From Saccharospirillaceae bacterium (GTDB lineage: Bacteria > Pseudomonadota > Gammaproteobacteria > Pseudomonadales > Oceanobacteraceae): a stretch of 64,000 nucleotides of DNA. Of this stretch, positions 34,914 to 42,973 are shown one piece after another. The stretch covers positions 1 through 64,000 of the forward strand of contig JAKVCS010000006.1 in NCBI GenBank assembly GCA_022448365.1, in the 5' to 3' direction. The notes under the pieces are model-generated. The model worked only from the letters and a program-made list of their open reading frames with translations. It did no database searches and was not told where the DNA came from. Numbering within the stretch: the stretch's first letter is position 1; every line of letters begins with the position of its first letter. The translations under genes were made by a program, and so were the position numbers.

Positions 34914-36175
34914 TGATGCGTTATTGCTTAATTGAAGGCGCACGCCTGCTCGACCCGGCCAATGGTGTTGATAAAATTGCTGACATCTATGTTGCTGATG
35001 GCAAAATTCAGGCGATTGACCACAAACCCGCGGCGGGCGAAATTGAAACCAGCATAGACGGAAATAATAAGATTTTATTGCCAGGATTAATCGATCTTGG
35101 CGCCCACCTGGCTGAACCGGGTTTCACCCAGAAAGGTTCCATTGCCACGGAAACCAAAGCCGCTGCGCGCTCCGGTTTTACACATATATGCGCCCTGCCA
35201 GATACCAAGCCAGTTACCGACAGCCCGGCCGTTGTGCAATTAATTCAGGAAAAAGCGGCACAGGCGGGTTACGCCGAGGTATTACCTCTAGGTGCTGCGA
35301 CACAAGGCCTGGAAGGTACACAACTGGCCAATATGTTCAGCCTGACCGAAGCAGGATGCCCGGCGCTCTCTAACGCCCGTAAGCCCATTAAAGACAGTTA
35401 CGTTTTACAACGAGTAATGGAATACGCGGCTACCTACAATATCCGCTTATTTCTCAGTGCCAACGACACCACATTAGCTGATGGCTGTATGCATGCCGGC
35501 CCAACTGCGACTCGCATGGGTCTTGATGGTATTGCCGAGACAGCAGAGACCATTGCCCTGTCACAAATTTTACTGATGGCGGAACAAACCGGAGTACAGC
35601 TGCACATCAGTCAGATCAGCTCTGCCCGCAGTGTCCGAATGCTTCAACAGGCACGTGATAACGGTATTCGCGTTACCGCCGATGTGCCTCTGGCCAATCT
35701 GGTTTACACCGATGAGGCGGTAAACGGCTATAACAGCCAGTTTAATGTATTGCCGGTGTTACGTAGCGAATGTGATCGCCAGTCCTTGTTAGCAGCCGTT
35801 AATAATGGTGAGCTGGCTATTTCCTCCAATCATCGCCCGCATGAGATTGCAGCGAAAAAAGCGCCGTTCTCAGACGCAGAACCCGGTATGAGTATGTTCG
35901 ACTGTTTCCTGCCACTGGCGCTGAAGTTAATCGCCGCAGAGGAACTGGACTGGCATGCCTTCGTGAAAGCGACCAGCCAGATTCCTGCACAGATCATTGG
36001 CAAGGATCATGTTGGCTTAGCCGAGGGCAATTTCTTCAGTGCGGTACTGGTCAATGCAAGTGCCACAACTGATTTGTCGCAGTTGGAGTCCAAAGGCAGT
36101 AATATCCCATGTACTGACGAGGAATTGACCGGCAAAGTTGAAGCTTTATTTGTGAGTGGTGCCCGAGTACTTTAG
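34913..36175 (+). CDS. pyrC': Dihydroorotase-like subunit PyrC', probably catalytically inactive
   Basis: A 420-residue amidohydrolase-fold protein coupled to pyrB. The dihydroorotase metal ligands are largely lost: the HxH of LIDxHxHL reads DLGAHLAEPG, the HIS motif reads HISQISSARS, the TPHH stretch reads DVPLANL, and the catalytic Asp of DHAPH is Asn (ISSNHRPHEIAA). This fits the Pseudomonas PyrC' proteins, which have no enzyme activity but are required to assemble active ATCase. An active pyrC must exist elsewhere in the genome. Start at 34913 follows a GAGG site. Confidence 0.93.
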   Translation: MMRYCLIEGARLLDPANGVDKIADIYVADGKIQAIDHKPAAGEIETSIDGNNKILLPGLIDLGAHLAEPGFTQKGSIATETKAAARSGFTHICALPDTKPVTDSPAVVQLIQEKAAQAGYAEVLPLGAATQGLEGTQLANMFSLTEAGCPALSNARKPIKDSYVLQRVMEYAATYNIRLFLSANDTTLADGCMHAGPTATRMGLDGIAETAETIALSQILLMAEQTGVQLHISQISSARSVRMLQQARDNGIRVTADVPLANLVYTDEAVNGYNSQFNVLPVLRSECDRQSLLAAVNNGELAISSNHRPHEIAAKKAPFSDAEPGMSMFDCFLPLALKLIAAEELDWHAFVKATSQIPAQIIGKDHVGLAEGNFFSAVLVNASATTDLSQLESKGSNIPCTDEELTGKVEALFVSGARVL

Positions 36176-36202
36176 GTTGTTGGCATGAGCACTCAGTAAG
36201 GG

Positions 36203-36233
36203 AGCGGAACCGGATTTCGAGGTCCGTTTCTTT
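36203..36233 (+). terminator. Possible terminator after the pyr genes
   Basis: CGGAACC near 36205-36211 pairs with GGTCCG near 36221-36226 with one bulged A, followed by TTTCTTT. The stem is short and has a bulge. Its position 30-50 bp after the pyrC' stop fits a terminator. Confidence 0.5.
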
Positions 36234-36274
36234 GCCAAATCCAATGCTATACTGAAGTCACCACGGCAGGAACA

Positions 36275-36293
36275 AACAATAGCAATTATCATT
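36275..36293. promoter_or_regulatory. Possible Fur-type operator before pseudoazurin
   Basis: Read on the minus strand this contains a perfect AATGATAAT half-site (complement of 36285-36293) and a poor second half. About 14 of 18 positions agree with the classical palindrome AATGATAAT-N-ATTATCATT. It lies 53 bp before the pseudoazurin start, close to a TTGCAA -35-like element at 36293. It could make the copper protein iron-responsive, but the match could be chance in AT-rich DNA. Confidence 0.35.
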
Positions 36294-36345
36294 TGCAAAC
36301 AACCCATAAATCAGTACATTTATAACTTCACAACAGGAGTAAGAC

Positions 36346-36789
36346 ATGAAACTGAGTTCCCTTTTTGCGATCGCCTTAACCACACTGGCTGCTAACGCCT
36401 GGTCCGCTGACCACGTCGTACAAATGAAGAATATGGGTGCAGATGGCACCATGGTATTTGAACCAGGCTTCCTGAAAGTTGCCGTGGGCGATACCGTAAC
36501 ATTTGAACCGACCGACCAGGGCCATAACTCTGAGTCCATTGCTAATCTGGTACCAGCAGGCGCGAAAGGCTGGAAAGGTGGTTTTGGCCAGAAGACCACA
36601 GTCACCATCGATAAAGAAGGCGTTTATGTGTATAAGTGCCTGCCTCACGCCATGATGGCCATGGTTGGCGTTATTCAAGCTGGCAATGCCACTAACCTGG
36701 AAAAAGTGAAAGCCGACTCCAAAGCGCTCAGCGCGACCTTCGTTATGAGTAAGGATCGATTGGATAAATACCTGGCCCAAGCCAAGTAA
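36346..36789 (+). CDS. Pseudoazurin (type 1 copper protein)
   Basis: A 147-residue periplasmic blue copper electron carrier. The signal peptide is MKLSSLFAIALTTLAANAWSA, giving a mature protein of about 126 residues. The copper ligands are visible: His60 in GHNSES, Cys98 and His101 in VYKCLPHAMMAM, and Met106. The C-terminal helical tail (LEKVKADSKALS) distinguishes pseudoazurin from plastocyanin and amicyanin. Its usual electron acceptors are denitrification reductases (nitrite or nitrous-oxide reductase) or cytochrome peroxidase, none of which is in the window. GGAG lies nine bases before the ATG, and a strong terminator follows, so it is a single-gene unit. Confidence 0.95.
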   Translation: MKLSSLFAIALTTLAANAWSADHVVQMKNMGADGTMVFEPGFLKVAVGDTVTFEPTDQGHNSESIANLVPAGAKGWKGGFGQKTTVTIDKEGVYVYKCLPHAMMAMVGVIQAGNATNLEKVKADSKALSATFVMSKDRLDKYLAQAK

Positions 36790-36803
36790 AAGCGCCGTAG
36801 AAA

Positions 36804-36831
36804 CCTGATGCCGCCCTGGCATCAGGTCTTT
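36804..36831 (+). terminator. Rho-independent terminator of pseudoazurin
   Basis: A perfect 9-bp stem (36804-36812 with 36818-36826), 5-nt loop, then TCTTT. It lies 14 bp after the pseudoazurin stop. The 190 bp between this and the stop of the dehydrogenase gene at 37024 contain nothing I can name. Confidence 0.88.
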
Positions 36832-37023
36832 CACCAGATATCACTTCAAACCCGCTGATTCCAGCGTACCATTTTGACGATCAAACAGGTCTGCGTACGC
36901 GCCATTGATATGGGTGTGAAACGCTTGTGACTACTCGACCAAGCCATTTCTTTGTACGCCATTAACAAAAAACAATCCGTTAGTTAATGACGTCCAAAGC
37001 AAAGATTGATCGAGCGAAACCGA

Positions 37024-38286
37024 TCAGGCGTAAAGAACACGACTCTCGGCGCTATCTTCACCCGCATCCAGATTACAAACTTCGGTAGATAGCCCCATTT
37101 CAGCCAAACGTTCGAAGAATGGAATCGGATCCAGCTCCTCGACATTTGCCATGGTTTTCACATCCCACTCACCAGAGGCAATCAGTTTTGCAGCAGCAAC
37201 CGGTGGGACGCCGGCAGTGAAAGCAATGGCTTGTGAATCGATATCGGCATACGTCTCTTCGTGATCGCAAATATTGTAAACGAATACTTCCTTATCTTTG
37301 CCATCGCGCGTGCCTTTAATTAACGTGCCGATACAGGTTTTACCATTGTATCTCGGCGCCAGGCTTGCAGGGTCTGGCAAACACGCTTTTAACACGTGCA
37401 GCGGTACAACCTCCTGGCCATGACTGGTGGTCACAGTTTCGTGGTTCAGTAAGCCCACTTTTTCGAAAACTTCCAGACAATTCAGGTAATGCTCTCCAAA
37501 CCCCATCCAGAAACGTACGGTTTTAACATCAGGAATGTTCAGCGATAAAGAATGCACTTCATCATGCCCCATCAGGTACAGTTTGTGTTCACCGACTTCC
37601 GGAAAGTTGTATTCCATTGAGCGACTATGGTGCGGATAAGTGCGCCATTGGCCATCTTCCAGACAGCTGGCATCTTCGATAATTTCACGCAGGTTAATTT
37701 CCGGATCGAAATTGGTTGAGAAGAAATGGCCATGGTCGCCATCGTTCACATCCATGATGTCGATACTTTCGATTGAATCAAATTCGTGCTTTTGAGCATA
37801 TGCGCAATAAGCGTTAACCACACCTGGATCAAAACCACTCCCCAGAATTGCGGTGACCCCTTTTTCCTTACACAACTCGCGCTTTTTCCACTCATAATTT
37901 GCATACCAGGGATAAGGCGCATTCATCACACTATAATCTTCGTGAACCGCAGTATCGATATAGGCTGTACCGGTTTCTAAACAGGCATCGAGAATATTCA
38001 TATTCACGAACGCGGTACACACGTTAATAACAATGTGGGTGTCCGTATCGCGAATTAAATCCACCAGATCATTCACATTGTATGCGTTCACCTCGCGGCT
38101 GAATAACGAGAAGTCCGCATGTGGGTGATGATTCTTTCTGTTTACTGCAGCAATGATGGCATCACATTTGGCGATATTTTTAGAAGCCAGACAAACCGAC
38201 GCAAATACATCACTGCTTTGCGCGCATTTATGAGCAACGACGGCACCAACGGCTCCTGCACCAATAATAAGTACGTTCTTTTTCAT
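37024..38286 (-). CDS. Carboxynorspermidine/carboxyspermidine dehydrogenase (copy 1)
   Basis: A 420-residue saccharopine-dehydrogenase-like enzyme that condenses a diamine with aspartate semialdehyde using NADPH to give carboxy(nor)spermidine. The N-terminal nucleotide site is NVLIIGAGAVGAVVAHKCAQ; further family segments are ILGSGFDPGVVNAY, DVNDGDHGHFFSTNFDPEIN, FWMGFGEHYLNCLEV and the PDPASLAPRYNGKTCIG stretch. It follows the decarboxylase gene by 31 bp and is the last gene of the asb operon. In this pathway putrescine gives carboxyspermidine and then spermidine, the polyamine arms of petrobactin. A second, clearly different copy is encoded at 49137-50345. Which diamine each prefers cannot be read from sequence. 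Confidence 0.9.
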   Translation of the reverse strand: MKKNVLIIGAGAVGAVVAHKCAQSSDVFASVCLASKNIAKCDAIIAAVNRKNHHPHADFSLFSREVNAYNVNDLVDLIRDTDTHIVINVCTAFVNMNILDACLETGTAYIDTAVHEDYSVMNAPYPWYANYEWKKRELCKEKGVTAILGSGFDPGVVNAYCAYAQKHEFDSIESIDIMDVNDGDHGHFFSTNFDPEINLREIIEDASCLEDGQWRTYPHHSRSMEYNFPEVGEHKLYLMGHDEVHSLSLNIPDVKTVRFWMGFGEHYLNCLEVFEKVGLLNHETVTTSHGQEVVPLHVLKACLPDPASLAPRYNGKTCIGTLIKGTRDGKDKEVFVYNICDHEETYADIDSQAIAFTAGVPPVAAAKLIASGEWDVKTMANVEELDPIPFFERLAEMGLSTEVCNLDAGEDSAESRVLYA

Positions 38287-38317
38287 AACTTATTCCCCCC
38301 AAATATTAGGAAAACGG

Positions 38318-39463
38318 TTAAGACAAAAAGTCTCGGAAATCTTCGTAATCAAACTCGCGAATAACACGGGTCTCACCGTTGATATTCTTGTGGCAAATGG
38401 CAGGCATCTTGATGCCATTGAAGAAGTTTTTCTTCACCATGGAGTATCCGGCAACATCTGAGAACCTGAGTTCATCACCAATCTCAATTGCCTGATCAAA
38501 GACATAAGTTCCAAAAACATCGCCTGCCAGACAGGTGCGACCACAAACGCGATAGACAAATTTTCCCTGCTTGAGTGCTTGCGATATTTCGTCTTCTGCG
38601 ATTTCTTTGGCGCCATCGAGAGCTGGTACAAACTGATATACCAGCACATCCAGTAAGTGTGTTTCGACACCAGCATCAACAATTAAGGTGGGCAATTGGT
38701 TGTCAACTTTATCCAGAACTTTAACGACCAGCGATGTGGACTGAGTAACGGACGCTTCACCAGGCTCCAAATAAACCTGCAGGTCATATCGTTCGGCTAA
38801 TTGCTTTAAGCGTTCACACAGTTGATCCAGCAGATAACCATCACGAGTGAATGCAACACCCCCACCCAGACTCAACCATTTAAGCTGAGGTAAAATATCA
38901 GAGAAGCGCTGTTCGATATTATCGAGCTGCTGATTAAGACTATTAAAATCGGCGTTTTCACAATTCATGTGAAGCATCGCGCCATCAATCACATCCGTGA
39001 TGTTTTCCGGTAGTAAGTCATGACGTACACCTAAACGTGAATATTTGGCTACGGTATCGCTTAGGTCGTACTCAGAATGACCCACTTCCGGATTCAGGCG
39101 TAAACCTATTGAACGGCTTTTCTGCTGTGCTTTTTCTTTAAATCTTTCCAACTGATTCAGTGAGTTAAAAATAACTTTATCGCAGTATTCGATAACCTCT
39201 TCAATTTCGTCGTCGCCGTAAGCAACGCTGTAACCGTGAGTTTCGCCACCGAACTTTTCGCGACCCAGTCGTGCTTCATATAAGCTGCTGCTGGTCGTTC
39301 CAGCCATGTACTGCTTCATAAAATCGAAAACACACCAACTGGAGAAACACTTAAGGGCGAGCACACTTTTAGCACCGCTTTGTTCACGTACGTAAGCGAT
39401 ACGCTCCATCGCTTTTAACATACGGGTTTCATCAATCAGGTAATAAGGGGTACTGACTTTCAT
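38318..39463 (-). CDS. nspC: Carboxynorspermidine/carboxyspermidine decarboxylase
   Basis: A 381-residue PLP-dependent fold-type III (alanine racemase-like barrel) decarboxylase. The Schiff-base lysine is Lys38 in SVLALKCFSSW. Other motifs are GLRLNPEVGHSEYDLSD, WLSLGGGVAFTRDGY, YLEPGEASV, CGRTCLAGDVFG and a C-terminal YSMVKKNFFNGI. It removes CO2 from carboxyspermidine or carboxynorspermidine to give the free polyamine. It is 33 bp downstream of asbF, inside the siderophore operon, which argues for a dedicated spermidine supply. It is the only such decarboxylase in the window although there are two dehydrogenases. Confidence 0.93.
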   Translation of the reverse strand: MKVSTPYYLIDETRMLKAMERIAYVREQSGAKSVLALKCFSSWCVFDFMKQYMAGTTSSSLYEARLGREKFGGETHGYSVAYGDDEIEEVIEYCDKVIFNSLNQLERFKEKAQQKSRSIGLRLNPEVGHSEYDLSDTVAKYSRLGVRHDLLPENITDVIDGAMLHMNCENADFNSLNQQLDNIEQRFSDILPQLKWLSLGGGVAFTRDGYLLDQLCERLKQLAERYDLQVYLEPGEASVTQSTSLVVKVLDKVDNQLPTLIVDAGVETHLLDVLVYQFVPALDGAKEIAEDEISQALKQGKFVYRVCGRTCLAGDVFGTYVFDQAIEIGDELRFSDVAGYSMVKKNFFNGIKMPAICHKNINGETRVIREFDYEDFRDFLS

Positions 39464-39496
39464 TTTTAATCCTTAGTCCGCGTATGACACTGGCTA

Positions 39497-40366
39497 CTAC
39501 ACCAGAGCGACAGTTTCTGATTGCGACTGTTTGATAAATTGAGACTCCAAACTGGCGAGCTCTTTGCGGTCTTTATCCAGGGTTGCAAACACATCCGGAC
39601 CAAACCATTCCAATGAGGCATCCATGTTCTGCCACGGTATCGTGGATTCTGTCATGACATAGGTGAGTAGCTTCCTGAAGTCATACTCACCAGTAAACAG
39701 CGATGTCATTCCCTCACGACTTCCCGCGGGTGCATAAACATTGCCTGGATTGAATACGTTTAAAAGATTACGCTGAGTGATATTCTTAAAATGCATATGC
39801 ACAATCAGCGGTGCCAGCTTTTCCAATGCGTATACCGGGTCACTGCCCATTTCCCAGACATGAATAACGTCGAAGTTAATACGCAGCGCTGGATGATTAA
39901 CTTCTTCAATTAATCTCAACGTCGAGTCCAGCGTATCCGCCAGGGTATTGGGATGCGTTTCAACCACCAGATCGATGCCATAATCCTGAGCTACCTGACA
40001 ATATTGACGAAGTCGGGCGGTATACACTGCACGCTCCTCTTCGTTCACATCAGCACTGGCTTTGCCACCAGAGAATGTCCGTAATTTATTCGCCCCCCAA
40101 GAACGGGTTATCGTGCATAAGGTTTCGGCACTGGCGATACCATTCTGCAGATCACCATCTAATGGCAGATAGTCACTCACCATGGAAACTGACAGACCTC
40201 GCTCAGCCAGACATTCCAGATTAAAGTCTGGAGACTGACGCAGGTTTTTGGCGTGTACTCCCCACAATTCAATCGCATCAAACTGATGAGATTTGGCCCA
40301 ATTAGCGATACGTTCCAACGAGATCAACTGATGACGGAAGGAGATAGTGCAAACGGAATATTTCAC
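39497..40366 (-). CDS. asbF: 3-dehydroshikimate dehydratase, petrobactin pathway
   Basis: A 289-residue TIM-barrel protein of the sugar-phosphate isomerase fold that matches Bacillus AsbF closely along its length: MKYSVCTISFRHQLISLERI, FDAIELWGVHAKNLRQ, TFSGGKASADVNEEER, VVETHPNTLADTLDSTL, INFDVIHVWEMGSDPV and HMHFKNITQRNLL, with VFNPGNVYAPAGSREGM near the end. Acidic and His residues in these segments form the divalent metal site. It converts 3-dehydroshikimate to 3,4-dihydroxybenzoate, the catechol of petrobactin. The start overlaps the asbDE stop by 4 bp. Confidence 0.93.
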   Translation of the reverse strand: MKYSVCTISFRHQLISLERIANWAKSHQFDAIELWGVHAKNLRQSPDFNLECLAERGLSVSMVSDYLPLDGDLQNGIASAETLCTITRSWGANKLRTFSGGKASADVNEEERAVYTARLRQYCQVAQDYGIDLVVETHPNTLADTLDSTLRLIEEVNHPALRINFDVIHVWEMGSDPVYALEKLAPLIVHMHFKNITQRNLLNVFNPGNVYAPAGSREGMTSLFTGEYDFRKLLTYVMTESTIPWQNMDASLEWFGPDVFATLDKDRKELASLESQFIKQSQSETVALV

Positions 40367-41688
40367 TGGGAAACCCTTTCTAATTGCTGAGCGTCAGACG
40401 ACTTAAGCACCTTTTCTGCCCAGATATCTTTCACTTCAATTAAACGTTTTTTAAGCCTGAATTCCCTCTCATCTTGCTGATCAAGTAACTGGAATAATTT
40501 ATCACCGAAGGCTTCATTTTTTGTTACTGATAATTTCATGGCATTAAACTGGATTAACTTATAATTCTTTGCCAGCTCATCAATCACATCGCACCAGTCA
40601 TCAAACTCAGGTTCAGGTAAACCCAGCTCGCGCCAGAAAAATGCAAAGCCATGTTCATACGCATATTTTCGCGGGGACATCACTGGTATTTCTTCCACTG
40701 CTTTAATCAGATTATCCAGTGGTAGTGGTTCACCGTTTTTATCTTTACCACGGATATGGGCCTGAATAATCTCACGAATCATATCGGTAACCGGGTTTGC
40801 ATCGCGCACTACCGACGCTTCAAAAAAGGCATTCACTGCTTCCGCCGGAGTCGGACGAGCCCCCACTTCAGAGAACAAATAGCCACCGGAAACGGTTGGC
40901 TGAGAAACAGCATTAAGAATGCGATCTTTTCTGAACACACCTTCCCAGCGATAGTCCGGATCGTACATAAACCACAGATCAGGATTATTGGTTGGACCCA
41001 ACATGACGTAATGAGGAAACGGATCTTTATTAAATTCGTTCTCTCGCTCGGGCAGATGGAACATATCCAGCATGACCATAATGTGTTGATCTGGCTGGCG
41101 GTTTTCTACCAGGTTTTCAAGCTTGGCCAGGTTGTCTTCTTTACTGGCCTGCTTGTCATACCAGGCATGGATTGGCATGCCGTATAAGTGCTCGTACCAA
41201 TCAAAGAAAATATCGTGATTAATATTTTCGTCGTGGTAAGTCAGTACATAACGATCGTTGATACAGGCATTGGCATCAGACACCGCAAAGTAAAGAATAC
41301 GGTGATCCAGTTCGGGAAAACGTTTTACGATTTCTGCTAAATTACTGGCGACGCAGTGGATCTTGACGTCTTCATAGACTTCAAGACCCTTTTCATACTT
41401 TGGGAGGTTCTGGCCCTTATACAAAGTATCGGCAACAGCACGAACGGTTTCAAAGTCTTCATTCATCAGTGCGCTTTCGTCGATGGCAATCTCATGCTCA
41501 ACTTCAAGCAACATTAACATCTGCAGCACCATGGATGAGTCCAGCGCCAAGTCTTCTAACAGGCGCGCATCACTGTGAAACTTATCCATATTCGGATGCG
41601 CCATATTTTCGCTCAGTACTTTAAATATGGCTTCAACAATCTGTTCTTTAGTCATCATAAACTTTTTGATTCTGATTTTTTTCTTCAC
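40363..41688 (-). CDS. Fused aryl carrier protein (AsbD) and AsbE-type protein
   Basis: A 441-residue two-part protein. The first about 90 residues are an acyl/aryl carrier domain with the phosphopantetheine serine in LEDLALDSSMVLQMLMLLEV. The remainder (about 100-441: KIHCVASNLAEIVKRF, RYVLTYHDENINHDIFFDWYEHL, MVMLDMFHLPERE, FPHYVMLGPTNN, WFMYDPDYRWEGVFRKD) resembles AsbE, which transfers 3,4-dihydroxybenzoate from the carrier to spermidine. In Bacillus these are two genes, asbD and asbE, so here they are joined into one chain. The start is uncertain: GTG at 41688 gives a basic lead KKKIRIKKF, while the double ATG at 41658/41655 starts at the carrier domain. Neither has a strong ribosome site. 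Confidence 0.88.
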   Translation of the reverse strand: MKKKIRIKKFMMTKEQIVEAIFKVLSENMAHPNMDKFHSDARLLEDLALDSSMVLQMLMLLEVEHEIAIDESALMNEDFETVRAVADTLYKGQNLPKYEKGLEVYEDVKIHCVASNLAEIVKRFPELDHRILYFAVSDANACINDRYVLTYHDENINHDIFFDWYEHLYGMPIHAWYDKQASKEDNLAKLENLVENRQPDQHIMVMLDMFHLPERENEFNKDPFPHYVMLGPTNNPDLWFMYDPDYRWEGVFRKDRILNAVSQPTVSGGYLFSEVGARPTPAEAVNAFFEASVVRDANPVTDMIREIIQAHIRGKDKNGEPLPLDNLIKAVEEIPVMSPRKYAYEHGFAFFWRELGLPEPEFDDWCDVIDELAKNYKLIQFNAMKLSVTKNEAFGDKLFQLLDQQDEREFRLKKRLIEVKDIWAEKVLKSSDAQQLERVSQ

Positions 41689-41706
41689 TCAAATGCATCA
41701 GCGCGT

Positions 41707-42957
41707 TCAGGCCAATGCCAATGCCTTGCGACTGACTTTACCGTTAGGAAGCCGGTCAATGTTTTCTACCTGGGTAATCTGGATCGGGACCTGATATTTG
41801 TTTAAATATCTGGCACACCAGCTACGAATATCCTCAGTGGGTACTTCGACGTCTGCGACAAACTGCAAACAAACCTGGTCATTGCCAAACGCATGGCTCT
41901 TTTTAAATACCACCGCATCGTTGACACCCGGCATCTCCATCACCACTTTTTCGACTTCAGCGGGATAAACATTCAGACCAGACACATTAATCATTTCATC
42001 GATACGGGAGAGGAAGTGCAGGCGGTTATCTTCATCGAGATAACCCAGATCACGGGTTGCCACAATATTGTTCGATTCAGTAGTCACAACAATTTCTTCC
42101 GGGCTGTCTTCCGAGCTGCCAGACTGAACACGAATATGTGGCAGTGGTACGCCCTGATCATGAATCGACCGCAGATTTCCACCCAATGCAATGCATCCCA
42201 CTTCAGAGCAGCCATATTGCTGATACAGGTTCACACATTTTTTCTCGGCCTGTTCCAGCCAGCTGGCCTGCATCAGGGTGCCGGAGGTCATGATGGCGTG
42301 AATCGGTTGATCGGCCTTTACCATCATGGTGATGGTGGTAATTAACGCCGGTGATGAATATAAAATCGGAGACGTGGTTTCCTGCACCTTCCGGATAATA
42401 TACTTTGGATTAAAGTTGGTAATAATGACCGGCTCAGAAGCGCGCTTAATACTGGCGAGAATGCCACAAATTAAACCGTAAGAATGGTTAACCGGGCAGG
42501 CAACCACAGCCGTCATTTCAGCCAGATCCGAGAAGTGCTGAATATAATTTTCCAACTCGATATCGATGCTGGTCCAGCTACGGTCAATACACTTAGGCTC
42601 TCCGGTGGTGCCGGAACTCATCTGTACCAATACCGCAACACTATCGCTCGGGTGATCTCCAATGGTCTCGATGTTATTCAGCAGATCATCCATATTGTCT
42701 GCCATCACCTGATAATGGCTATTACTGAGTTTTGCACGACGATGCAACGCCTCTTCCGGCGTGCCTGCTGGCAATGGGAAGACTGAAATCCCCTGATCAC
42801 GACAATACAGGCAAAGTGCAATCCACAAGGCGGCGTCACTGATACACACCGTAATACGCTTACCTTGGCAGCTACCGAGAATATCGTGCTGACTGAAATT
42901 GCTGAAGCAATGTTCGAAATAGGTTTGATCGAAATAATCGTCGTTTAAATAAATCAT
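41707..42957 (-). CDS. asbC: 3,4-dihydroxybenzoate-AMP ligase
   Basis: A 416-residue adenylate-forming enzyme, short for its superfamily like Bacillus AsbC (412). The P-loop is VLVQMSSGTTGEPKCIDRS, and other core motifs are ACPVNHSYGLICG, LYQQYGCSEVGCIALGG (A5), TRDLGYLDEDNRLHFLSRID (A7-A8) and the catalytic A10 lysine in LPNGKVSRKALA. It activates 3,4-dihydroxybenzoate and loads it onto the carrier domain encoded directly downstream. It lies 16 bp after the asbB stop in the operon. Confidence 0.92.
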   Translation of the reverse strand: MIYLNDDYFDQTYFEHCFSNFSQHDILGSCQGKRITVCISDAALWIALCLYCRDQGISVFPLPAGTPEEALHRRAKLSNSHYQVMADNMDDLLNNIETIGDHPSDSVAVLVQMSSGTTGEPKCIDRSWTSIDIELENYIQHFSDLAEMTAVVACPVNHSYGLICGILASIKRASEPVIITNFNPKYIIRKVQETTSPILYSSPALITTITMMVKADQPIHAIMTSGTLMQASWLEQAEKKCVNLYQQYGCSEVGCIALGGNLRSIHDQGVPLPHIRVQSGSSEDSPEEIVVTTESNNIVATRDLGYLDEDNRLHFLSRIDEMINVSGLNVYPAEVEKVVMEMPGVNDAVVFKKSHAFGNDQVCLQFVADVEVPTEDIRSWCARYLNKYQVPIQITQVENIDRLPNGKVSRKALALA

Positions 42958-42973
42958 AATATCTTTTCAGCAA

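Noticed and set aside
34913-36175. Active dihydroorotase
   Set aside because: Metal ligands and the catalytic Asp are replaced (GAH for HxH, SNHRPH for DHAPH), which matches the inactive PyrC' partners of ATCase.
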